The notes under the pieces were generated by a model. It was given only the letters and a program-made list of their open reading frames with translations, did no database searches and had not been told where the DNA came from. Shown piece by piece: positions 14,208 to 21,496 of a stretch of DNA of 64,000 nt. Made by a program: the position numbers and the translations under genes. Every line of letters starts with the position of its first letter. Position 1 is the stretch's first letter. The DNA is from an uncultured Burkholderiales bacterium (GTDB taxonomy: Bacteria > Pseudomonadota > Gammaproteobacteria > Burkholderiales > Burkholderiaceae_C), in NCBI GenBank assembly GCA_937927685.1, contig CALBSC010000070.1, positions 27,945-91,944 on the forward strand, given 5' to 3'.

Positions 14208-15488
14208 ATGCAACGTCGTCAATTCATTCAGACGTCCGCCGTGGGTTCTGCGGCAGGCGTGATGGGACTCTCGGGCTGTGCCACCCTGGGTGGCGGTTCA
14301 GGCCCCAAGGTGGTGGTGGTCGGGGGGGGCTATGGGGGCGCCACGGCAGCCAAATATGTGCGCATGTGGTCCGACTACGGCATTCAGGTCACCTTGGTGG
14401 AACCCAACGCATCCTTTGTGTCATGCCCGATTTCCAACCTGGTGATTGGCGGCAGCAAGACCATGGCCGACATCACCACCCCGTATGACAACCTCACGCG
14501 CCGCCATGGCGTGACGGTGGTGCAAGACAGCGTGACCTCCATTGATCCGGATGCGCGCAAGGTCAAACTGGCCAGCGGGGGTGAACTCAGCTATGACCGC
14601 CTGATCCTCTCGCCCGGTGTTGACCTCATGAGTGACACCCTGCCCGGGCTCACCCAGCCGGGCGCGCAGGACAAGGTGCTGCACGCCTGGAAGGCGGGTC
14701 CGCAAACCGTGGCGCTGCGTCGCCAACTCGAAAGCATGCCGGATGGTGGTGTCTACGCCATCACCATCCCGATGGCACCTTACCGCTGCCCCCCTGGCCC
14801 GTACGAGCGTGCCTGTCAGGTGGCGAATTACTTCAGCAAGGCCAAGCCCAAGAGCAAGGTGCTGATCCTGGACGAAAACGACGACGTCACTTCCAAGGGC
14901 CCGTTGTTCAAGAAGGCCTGGGCGGAGCGCTACAAGGGCATCATCGAATACCGCCCCAAGCACAAGGTGGTGGATGTCGATGCCGCCACCAACACGCTGA
15001 AGTTCGAGTTCAACGACGACCTGAAAGCCGACGTGCTCAACGTCCTGCCCATGATGCGCGCCGGTGCCATTGCGGTGAACACCGGTCTGGCCACGGCCAA
15101 CAAGCGCTGGTGCGAGGTCGACTTCCTTACCCATGAGTCGAAGGCGGCCGCCAACATCCACGTGCTGGGCGACGCCATCCAGGTTGCACCGCTCATGCCC
15201 AAATCCGGGCACATGGCCAACCAGCACGGCAAGACCTGTGCGGCGGCTGTGGTGGCCTTGTTGACGGGCAAGCAGGTCAATCCGCTGCCCATCTACAACA
15301 ACACCTGCTACAGCTTTGTGAGCGATCAGGAGGTGGTCCACGTGGCCAGCGTCCATCGCTACGACGCCGAGAAGAAAACCATGCTCACCGTGCCGGGTTC
15401 GGGCGGTGTGTCGGGTGCGGCCAGCGAGCTCGAGGGGTTTTATGCCCTGGCTTGGGCCCGCAACATCTGGGCGGACACCCTGGCCTGA
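14208..15488 (+). CDS. fccB: Flavocytochrome c sulfide dehydrogenase, FAD subunit (SoxF/FccB)
   Basis: 426 residues. A twin-arginine signal (RRQFIQTSAVG) indicates export in folded form. The FAD-binding fold starts KVVVVGGGYGGATAAKY, and a second FAD motif is NIHVLGDA. Cys194 (YRCPPGPYE) and Cys367 (NNTCYSF) match the redox-active Cys161-Cys337 disulfide of the Allochromatium enzyme in spacing. It oxidises sulfide to sulfur or polysulfide in the periplasm and reduces FccA. It follows fccA directly and belongs to the same transcription unit. An equivalent protein, SoxF, is found in many Sox clusters. Confidence 0.93.
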   Translation: MQRRQFIQTSAVGSAAGVMGLSGCATLGGGSGPKVVVVGGGYGGATAAKYVRMWSDYGIQVTLVEPNASFVSCPISNLVIGGSKTMADITTPYDNLTRRHGVTVVQDSVTSIDPDARKVKLASGGELSYDRLILSPGVDLMSDTLPGLTQPGAQDKVLHAWKAGPQTVALRRQLESMPDGGVYAITIPMAPYRCPPGPYERACQVANYFSKAKPKSKVLILDENDDVTSKGPLFKKAWAERYKGIIEYRPKHKVVDVDAATNTLKFEFNDDLKADVLNVLPMMRAGAIAVNTGLATANKRWCEVDFLTHESKAAANIHVLGDAIQVAPLMPKSGHMANQHGKTCAAAVVALLTGKQVNPLPIYNNTCYSFVSDQEVVHVASVHRYDAEKKTMLTVPGSGGVSGAASELEGFYALAWARNIWADTLA

Positions 15489-15519
15489 TGGCAGCGGTCA
15501 CTGCCGACTTCAGCGTTGC

Positions 15520-16026
15520 ATGAAGCCGCCACGGCGCATGTTGGCATCCCCGGTGACTGCCCGGCGAGAAGTTTGTCTGGGGGCGGCTGCGTGGCTGGCC
15601 ACGGGCCTGACATGCGGGCCCGCGGCGAGTGCCGCCACCCCGGATGCTTTGCCCGCCTCGCGTTCCTTGCCTCAGGAACTGGCGGCCGCACTGGCCAGGA
15701 ACCATCCCCTGATCGTCATGGTCAGTCTGGCCGGCTGCCCGTATTGCCACGCGGCTCGTCGCAGCTATCTGCTGCCCATGTGGCGTGAAGGGGTTCCGCT
15801 CGTGCAGGTGGACATGCGCAGCCCGGCGGACACCGTCGACTTCAACCAGCGGCGGGTGACGCACGATCAGTTGGTGCAGCAGTGGCGCGTATCGGTGGCC
15901 CCCACGCTGTTGTTCCTGGGGCCGCAGGGGCGTGAAGTGGCAGAGCGCATGGAAGGGGCCTACCTGCCGGACTTTTACGGTGCGTATCTGGATGCGCGCC
16001 TACAAAAGGCCCGTGAGGCCCTGTGA
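15520..16026 (+). CDS. SoxW-like periplasmic thioredoxin-fold protein
   Basis: 168 residues. An N-terminal export signal follows an RR pair (TARREVCLGAAAWLATGL). The thioredoxin-fold domain contains the redox motif C73-P-Y-C76 (SLAGCPYCHAARRSY), a cis-Pro loop (VAPTLLFLG) and a C-terminal helix. SoxW proteins in Sox clusters act as periplasmic thioredoxins that keep SoxY or related thiols reduced with SoxV or CcdA. No soxV is present here. Translation probably starts at ATG 15520 or 15538, since neither has a strong ribosome site. It lies 31 bases after fccB. Confidence 0.75.
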   Translation: MKPPRRMLASPVTARREVCLGAAAWLATGLTCGPAASAATPDALPASRSLPQELAAALARNHPLIVMVSLAGCPYCHAARRSYLLPMWREGVPLVQVDMRSPADTVDFNQRRVTHDQLVQQWRVSVAPTLLFLGPQGREVAERMEGAYLPDFYGAYLDARLQKAREAL

Positions 16027-16166
16027 GGCGTCTTGGGGGTTCGGGCATGAAAACACGCCGATCTGTACGTTGCACCGGGAAATCCCTCACCGAAAGGCTG
16101 GAGCCGCCACCACGAAGCCGATGGAATCTCGCTATATTGGCTGTCCATGATGTGGTGGTGGCGAAC

Positions 16167-16496
16167 GTGAATTTTGTGGTGTCGAGTCGGGTGGCCATGG
16201 TGCTGGTCGCCATGGGGTGTGCGCTGGTTGCGCACGCCCAGCCGTCGATCTTCAAGGAAGCCGATCTGACCCTGGGGCAAGCGTTGATTGCCACACACCA
16301 GTGCGAAGCGTGTCACGCGCGGCGTGTGGGGGGCGATGGCTCCGATGTCTACGACCCGGGTGGACGAATCAAGACAGCGGCTTTGCTTCGTGGCATGGTG
16401 GAGTACTGCAACACCCAACTCAACCTGGGCATGTTTCCGGAAGAGGTCTCGTCTGTGGCCGCGGTCATCAATCAACGGCACTACAAATTCAAATGA
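16167..16496 (+). CDS. Small monoheme cytochrome c preceding soxC
   Basis: 109 residues from GTG 16167: a signal peptide (MNFVVSSRVAMVLVAMGCALVAHA), then one heme site C46-E-A-C49-H50 and the downstream block GGRIKTAALLRGMVEYCNTQLNLGMFPEE. The latter resembles the small cytochromes often found beside sulfite dehydrogenase genes, possibly as electron acceptor of SoxCD. The start is uncertain: the frame is open back to 16023 without a good signal, and ATG 16197 is an alternative. Its stop overlaps an in-frame ATG of soxC by 4 bases. A -10-like element (ctatat, 16130-16135) lies 37 bases upstream. Confidence 0.78.
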   Translation: MNFVVSSRVAMVLVAMGCALVAHAQPSIFKEADLTLGQALIATHQCEACHARRVGGDGSDVYDPGGRIKTAALLRGMVEYCNTQLNLGMFPEEVSSVAAVINQRHYKFK

Positions 16497-16510
16497 GGGG
16501 AGGCGACGGC

Positions 16511-17896
16511 ATGGATGAAAACCGTTCCGGTCTGAGCCCGTCGTTGCCAACGGCGGGACGGGTACGCAAGGCGCCTGAGCATTTCCTGGACGCCGAGGGC
16601 GTTCGCCGCGTTCAGGACGAAGCGAAGGCCGGCCGTCGCGGGTTCATCCGTCAGGCGTTTGCTGCGGCGGCAGCTTCGGCCGTGGTGCCCGCTGCGATGG
16701 CTCGCGGCAACCCGGTGCCGCCTGAAGGCGGGGACCCGCACATTCTCAACCTGCCCGAGCACGCCACCGGGTTGGGGCAGGGCGTGGCCACGGAAGGCTA
16801 TGGCAAGCCTTCGCGCTACGAGTCGAACATCCAGCGCCGGCAAAGCCCGGGACTGACACAAACCTCGCAGGCCTCGGTGTCGTTTGCACCGCTGCAGTCG
16901 CTCTTTGGCATCGTCACGCCCAGCGGCTTGCATTTCGAGCGCCACCACCAGGGCTGGTGGGACATCGACCCCTCGAAGCATCGCTTCATGATCAACGGCC
17001 TGGTGAAGTCCGCCAAGGTGTTCACCATGGACGAGATCATGCGCTTGCCCGCCGTGTCACGTTTTCATTTCATCGAGTGCGGTGCCAACACGGCGGTGGA
17101 GTGGGGCAATGTGGCGGTGCCCACGGTGCAATACACGCACGGCATGATTTCGTGCAGCGAGTTCACCGGCGTGCCCCTCATCACCCTGCTCGAGTTGGCT
17201 GGGGCCGACTTCAAACAAGGCCGCTTTGTCCTGGCCGAAGGGGGCGATGGCTCGTCGATGACGCGTACCATCCCGATGGAACTCATCACCTCGGGCGAGG
17301 TGCTGGTGGCCTATGGCCAAAACGGCGAGATGCTGCGTCCGGAAAACGGCTACCCGTTGCGTTTGGTGGTGCCTGGTGTGCAAGGGGTGAGTTGGGTCAA
17401 GTACCTGCGCCGTGTGGAAGTGGGCGACCAACCCTATGCGGCCAAGGACGAAGCCATTCATTACATGGACCTGATGCCCAACGGCCAGCACCGGCAGTAC
17501 ACCAGCATCCAGGAATGCAAAAGCGTCATCACTACACCCTCGGGTGGGCAGGTGCTGCTGGACCAGGGTTTTTACAACATCACCGGCCTGGCCTGGTCGG
17601 GTCGGGGCAAGATCAAGCGGGTTGATGTGTCGGTCGATGGGGGGCGCAACTGGCGCAGCGCGCGCCTGGAGACGCCGGTGCTGTCCAAGGCGCTCACGCG
17701 CTTCAACATCGACTGGATCTGGCAGGGCAAGCCCGCCATCCTGCAAAGCCGTGCCATCGACGAGACGGGCTATGTGCAGCCCACCTACCAGCAGTTGCGT
17801 GCGGTGCGCGGCACCCGTTCCATCTATCACAACAACGCCATCCAGTCGTGGCTGATCCAGGAGAACGGGGAGGTGAAAAATGTTCAACTCTCGTAA
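16511..17896 (+). CDS. soxC: Sulfane dehydrogenase SoxC, molybdenum subunit
   Basis: 461 residues, sulfite oxidase fold. A twin-arginine signal (R42-R43-G-F-I, then FAAAAASAVVPAAMA) exports it with its cofactor. The molybdenum ligand is Cys190 in FHFIECGANT, and the dimerisation domain starts around residue 320. With SoxD it oxidises the sulfane sulfur bound to SoxY in the periplasm, releasing electrons, which lets thiosulfate be oxidised fully without sulfur globules. ATG 16511 has the ribosome site ggggagg; ATG 16493 in frame is possible. It overlaps soxD by 17 bases. Confidence 0.96.
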   Translation: MDENRSGLSPSLPTAGRVRKAPEHFLDAEGVRRVQDEAKAGRRGFIRQAFAAAAASAVVPAAMARGNPVPPEGGDPHILNLPEHATGLGQGVATEGYGKPSRYESNIQRRQSPGLTQTSQASVSFAPLQSLFGIVTPSGLHFERHHQGWWDIDPSKHRFMINGLVKSAKVFTMDEIMRLPAVSRFHFIECGANTAVEWGNVAVPTVQYTHGMISCSEFTGVPLITLLELAGADFKQGRFVLAEGGDGSSMTRTIPMELITSGEVLVAYGQNGEMLRPENGYPLRLVVPGVQGVSWVKYLRRVEVGDQPYAAKDEAIHYMDLMPNGQHRQYTSIQECKSVITTPSGGQVLLDQGFYNITGLAWSGRGKIKRVDVSVDGGRNWRSARLETPVLSKALTRFNIDWIWQGKPAILQSRAIDETGYVQPTYQQLRAVRGTRSIYHNNAIQSWLIQENGEVKNVQLS

Positions 17897-19037
17897 AATC
17901 TGGGCCTCGCGCCTGCTGGCCGTGGTGGCGTGTCTGTGTCTCCACGCAGCGGCCTGGTCGCAGACCTCACCCTTCTCTGCCCAGGACCGTTACCCGGGCG
18001 CCGGACGCGATGCCACGCCGCGTGAAGTCGCCGCGTGGGACATCGATGTGCGCCCGGATTTCAAAGGCTTGCCCCCCGGCCAGGGATCGGTGGCGCAAGG
18101 GCAGGCGGTGTGGGAGGCCAAGTGTGCCCACTGCCATGGCATCTTTGGCGAGTCCAACGAGGTGTTCAGTCCGCTGATCGGGGGAACCACGGCCGAGGAT
18201 GTGAAGACCGGACGTGTGGCCAACCTCACGCGCACCGATTTCCCCGGGCGCACCACCTTGATGAAAGTGGCCACGGTCTCCACCCTGTGGGATTACATCC
18301 GGCGGGCCATGCCCTGGAACAACCCCAAGAGTCTGGGGGTGGACGAGGTGTATGCCGTGACCGCGTTCATGCTCAACCTGGGTAGCGTGGTGCCCGACGA
18401 CTTCACGTTGACGGACCGCAACATGGCCGAGGTGCAACAGCGCATGCCCAACCGCAACGGCATGACCCGTGAGCACGCCCTGTGGCCGGGTAAGACCTGG
18501 ACCGGTGCTGCGCAACCGGATGTGCGCAACATGCCATGCATGACCAATTGCCGCACTGAGCCGCGTGTGGCCTCCCTCTTGCCTGACTTTGCCCGCAATG
18601 CGCACGGCAATTTGCGCGAGCAAAATCGCATCGTCGGTCCCCAACGGGGGGCCGACACGGCTTTGCCTGAAGGACGCTCCTCCCAGGCTGTGGCCACGGC
18701 GGAAGGCGCTGCCGCCAGTGCATCGGGCGCGGCAGGTTCCGCCTCTGCCCGTCCATCGTCTGGCCAGCCAGCCAGCGAGTCTGCGGCCGGCAAAGCCGCA
18801 CAGGCTCTGGCGCAAAAATACCAATGCACCGCCTGTCATGCCATGGACAAGAAAGTGGTAGGCCCTTCGTTTGCAGACATCGCGCGCCGTCACGCCGGCA
18901 AGGCTGAGTACCTCAGCGGCAAGATCCGCTCGGGCGGCTCGGGTGTCTGGGGGGCCATTCCCATGCCGCCTCAAAACCTGCCCGATGCAGACATGCGGCA
19001 GATCGCCACCTGGCTGTCTGCCGGTGCGAACCGATGA
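17880..19037 (+). CDS. soxD: Sulfane dehydrogenase SoxD, diheme cytochrome c subunit
   Basis: 385 residues. A signal peptide ends near AAAWS. Two heme sites are present: C82-A-H-C85-H86 and C316-T-A-C319-H320, in separate domains joined by an Ala/Ser-rich linker at about 271-305. SoxD accepts the electrons from SoxC and hands them to soluble cytochrome c. The start overlaps the soxC end by 17 bases, implying coupled production of the two subunits. An 83-base gap with an AT-rich stretch (ccctaaaatttcacg) separates it from soxY and could hold an internal promoter. Confidence 0.95.
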   Translation: MFNSRKIWASRLLAVVACLCLHAAAWSQTSPFSAQDRYPGAGRDATPREVAAWDIDVRPDFKGLPPGQGSVAQGQAVWEAKCAHCHGIFGESNEVFSPLIGGTTAEDVKTGRVANLTRTDFPGRTTLMKVATVSTLWDYIRRAMPWNNPKSLGVDEVYAVTAFMLNLGSVVPDDFTLTDRNMAEVQQRMPNRNGMTREHALWPGKTWTGAAQPDVRNMPCMTNCRTEPRVASLLPDFARNAHGNLREQNRIVGPQRGADTALPEGRSSQAVATAEGAAASASGAAGSASARPSSGQPASESAAGKAAQALAQKYQCTACHAMDKKVVGPSFADIARRHAGKAEYLSGKIRSGGSGVWGAIPMPPQNLPDADMRQIATWLSAGANR

Positions 19038-19120
19038 ATGACGTGAATAGCCCTAAAATTTCACGTTTGGCCCACGGGACCTACACTTTTTCCATTGATC
19101 GTTGTCCAGGAGACCCCACC

Positions 19121-19579
19121 ATGCAAAACCGTCGCGAAACCTTGCGGCAATCGGCCGTTGTCGCCGGTCTGCTCGCCTCCACCGGCTTGTTTCCCCAATG
19201 GGCCCATGCAGCCTTCAACAAGGCTGCTTTTGAAACCAAGACCGTGCTCGATGCCGTCAAGGCCTACGGCCCGGGCAGCATCACGGAGAGCAAGGACGTG
19301 ACCATCACCGGTCCGGATATTGCCGAGAACGGAGCCGTGGTGCCCATGGGTGCCAGCACCACGTTGCCGGGCGTCAAGCAGTTGCTGTTGCTGGTCGAGA
19401 AGAACCCCAACACACTGGTGGCCATGTTCAACGTGACCGACAGCATTGACGCCAACATCGCCACCCGCGCCAAGATGGGCCAGTCCTCCGATGTATTCGC
19501 CGTGGCCATCATGGCGGACGGCCGGGCCCTGTTTGCCAAAAAAGAGATCAAGGTGACCCTTGGCGGCTGCGGCGGCTGA
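19121..19579 (+). CDS. soxY: Sulfur carrier SoxY
   Basis: 152 residues. An export signal with an RR pair (QNRRETLRQSAVVAGLLAS) precedes an immunoglobulin-like domain, and the protein ends with the diagnostic flexible arm GGCGG, whose Cys150 carries the sulfur intermediate between SoxAX, SoxB and SoxCD. ATG 19121 is behind caggag; an upstream in-frame ATG at 19034 overlaps the soxD stop and would spoil the signal peptide. SoxZ, its partner, follows 45 bases downstream. Confidence 0.96.
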   Translation: MQNRRETLRQSAVVAGLLASTGLFPQWAHAAFNKAAFETKTVLDAVKAYGPGSITESKDVTITGPDIAENGAVVPMGASTTLPGVKQLLLLVEKNPNTLVAMFNVTDSIDANIATRAKMGQSSDVFAVAIMADGRALFAKKEIKVTLGGCGG

Positions 19580-19624
19580 GCACGGACATCGGTTCACAAC
19601 CTACACCCATATCAGGAGTTCATC

Positions 19625-19936
19625 ATGGCAGATCCGATGCGCATCCGTGCACAGGCAGCAGGCGACAAGGCCACTGTGCGCGTTCTCATGAGTCACGAAA
19701 TGGAATCCGGCCAGCGCCGCGATGCCAATGGCAAACTGGTGCCAGCCTGGCACATTGCCGAAGTCACCGCCGAGCACAACGGCAAGGTCGTCATGACGGC
19801 CGAGTGGGGGCCGGCTGTGGCCAAAAACCCGTACCTGCAGTTTTCTGTCAAGGGCGCCAAGGCCGGCGACAAGATTGCCATCAGCTGGAAAGACAACCGC
19901 GGTGATACTCGCCGTGACGAAGCCACCGTCAGCTGA
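19625..19936 (+). CDS. soxZ: SoxZ, partner of the SoxY sulfur carrier
   Basis: 103 residues, immunoglobulin-like fold. Marks of the family are MRIRAQAAGDKATVRVLMSH, the conserved MESGQRRD, WHIAEVTAEHNGKVV and a C-terminal SWKDNRGD. There is no signal peptide, so it is exported bound to SoxY, which has the signal. A strong ribosome site (caggag) is 7-8 bases before ATG 19625. It lies between soxY and soxA in one run of genes. Confidence 0.96.
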   Translation: MADPMRIRAQAAGDKATVRVLMSHEMESGQRRDANGKLVPAWHIAEVTAEHNGKVVMTAEWGPAVAKNPYLQFSVKGAKAGDKIAISWKDNRGDTRRDEATVS

Positions 19937-19948
19937 ATCGAGACACGC

Positions 19949-20749
19949 ATGAAAAGCATCCTGACCCTGGGGGCGTTGTGCCTGGGCGTGATGTCCCTGC
20001 CCGCGTGGTCACAAAAGACCACCAGCCAGGGCATCGATGAATATCGCGCCATGTTGCAGGACGGCAACCCGGCGGACCTGTTCGAGGCCAAGGGTGAAGA
20101 CCTGTGGAAGCAAGCGCGCGGTCCCAAGAACGCCACGCTGGAGCAATGCGATCTGGGCAAGGGCCCGGGTGTTGTCAAGGGCGTGTTCGTGGAACTGCCT
20201 CGCTACTTTGCCGACACCCGCCGGGTGCAGGATCTGGAGTCCCGTCTGCTGACTTGTATGGTCACGCTGCAAGGCTTCAACGGTGAGGAGATTGCCAAGA
20301 CGCCGTTTGGCAGGGGCGAACAAAACACGCTCACCGCCCTGGCGACCTGGATCTCCGCCGAGTCCAAAAGCCTGCGCTTCAACCTCTCGCAGGCGCATGA
20401 ACAGGAGCGCACCTTCTACGAGGTGGGCAAGCGCCTGTTCTACATGCGAGGCGGCCCGCACGACTTTTCCTGCGCATCGTGCCATGGCGAGGAAGGCAAA
20501 CGCATCCGCTTGCAAGACCTGCCCAAGTTGAGCCAGAACCCCGGTGACGGCGTGGGCTTTGCCGCCTGGCCGGCCTACCGCGTGTCCAATGGGCAGATGT
20601 GGGGCATGCAGCAGCGCCTGAACGATTGTTACCGGCAACAACGCTTCCCGTATCCAGGCTTTGGCAGCGATGCCACCATCGCCCTGAGTGTGTACCTGGG
20701 GGTGAATGCCAAGGGTTCGGCCTCGGTGGCGCCCGCCATCAAGCGTTGA
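19949..20749 (+). CDS. soxA: SoxA, heme subunit of the SoxAX L-cysteine S-thiosulfotransferase
   Basis: 266 residues. A signal peptide ends near AWS. Only one heme site is present, C175-A-S-C178-H179, with the catalytic ligand Cys227 (LNDCYRQQRFPYPG) that becomes persulfidated. The first heme of diheme SoxA proteins is absent; Cys67 and Cys103 remain and probably form a structural disulfide. With SoxX it joins thiosulfate to the SoxY cysteine. The gene starts 12 bases after soxZ and ends 18 bases before soxX. Confidence 0.95.
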   Translation: MKSILTLGALCLGVMSLPAWSQKTTSQGIDEYRAMLQDGNPADLFEAKGEDLWKQARGPKNATLEQCDLGKGPGVVKGVFVELPRYFADTRRVQDLESRLLTCMVTLQGFNGEEIAKTPFGRGEQNTLTALATWISAESKSLRFNLSQAHEQERTFYEVGKRLFYMRGGPHDFSCASCHGEEGKRIRLQDLPKLSQNPGDGVGFAAWPAYRVSNGQMWGMQQRLNDCYRQQRFPYPGFGSDATIALSVYLGVNAKGSASVAPAIKR

Positions 20750-20767
20750 CGCAGGAGTTTGCAATCC

Positions 20768-21439
20768 ATGACCACAGCTGTTCTTTTTCCTAACCGCCTG
20801 GCCTTGGCGGTTATCGCGCTGGCCACGTTGGCTCTGACTGCCTGCACCTCGGGCCCCACCGTGGCCGAACTCGACGCCTTGACCGATGCCGTCGTCAAGG
20901 CCTCGTTCCGCACTGAAGCGCAGGCCAAGGTAGAACGGGTGACGCAGACGGATGAAACCAACCGGCTGTGCAGCCAGGCCGATGCCACGGGCAAGCCCCT
21001 GGATGAGGCCACGGCCAAAGCCATCGAGGCGGCCAACCTCAAGACCATCCGCTGGCCCTCCGACGGCCGCTTTCTCGGTGACTGGAAGCAGGGCGAGCAA
21101 ATCGCGCAAAGCGGCCGCGGTCTGACCTGGACGGATGGCGAGAACACGCCCAATGGCGGCAACTGCTACAACTGCCACCAGATGGACCCCCAGGAAATTT
21201 CCTACGGCACCATTGGCCCCAGCCTGCTGCAGTACGGCAAGATCCGCGGCGTCACCGACCCGACCAGCGAGGCGTCCAAACCCATTGTGGAATACACCTG
21301 GGGCAAGATCTGGAATTCCAAGGCCTACAACGCGTGTTCCAACATGCCGCGTGCGGGGCACATGGGCATCCTCACCGAGGCGCAGGTGCGGCATATCGTG
21401 GCCCTGTTGCTGGACCCGCAGTCACCGGTCAACAAGTAA
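20768..21439 (+). CDS. soxX: SoxX, cytochrome subunit of SoxAX, predicted lipoprotein
   Basis: 223 residues. The N-terminus is hydrophobic and ends in a lipobox (LALTAC26), so the protein should be lipid-anchored rather than soluble. About 85 extra residues of helical character precede the conserved cytochrome domain, which starts GDWKQGEQIAQ and carries the single heme site C133-Y-N-C136-H137 and the Met ligand region NMPRAGHMGILTEAQ. Typical SoxX proteins are shorter. ATG 20768 stands 10 bases after gcaggag. A strong terminator follows, closing the soxCDYZAX unit. Confidence 0.93.
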   Translation: MTTAVLFPNRLALAVIALATLALTACTSGPTVAELDALTDAVVKASFRTEAQAKVERVTQTDETNRLCSQADATGKPLDEATAKAIEAANLKTIRWPSDGRFLGDWKQGEQIAQSGRGLTWTDGENTPNGGNCYNCHQMDPQEISYGTIGPSLLQYGKIRGVTDPTSEASKPIVEYTWGKIWNSKAYNACSNMPRAGHMGILTEAQVRHIVALLLDPQSPVNK

Positions 21440-21447
21440 GCTCTTTC

Positions 21448-21471
21448 AAACCCGGCCTGGCCGGGTTTTTT
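21448..21471 (+). terminator. Rho-independent terminator between soxX and soxB
   Basis: Stem aaacccggc / gccgggttt with loop ctg, followed by a run of T (six in total after the G run). It lies 9 bases after the soxX stop and 26 bases before the soxB start, so soxB would depend on readthrough or on its own promoter. Confidence 0.85.
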
Positions 21472-21496
21472 GTGTCAGCCTCGTCGTGGGGTGTGA

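Noticed and set aside
15985..16166. A longer N-terminus for the cytochrome before soxC, starting at 16023 or 16047
   Set aside because: It would add about 40 to 48 charged residues before the signal peptide, and there is no ribosome site. GTG 16167 gives a normal signal sequence.
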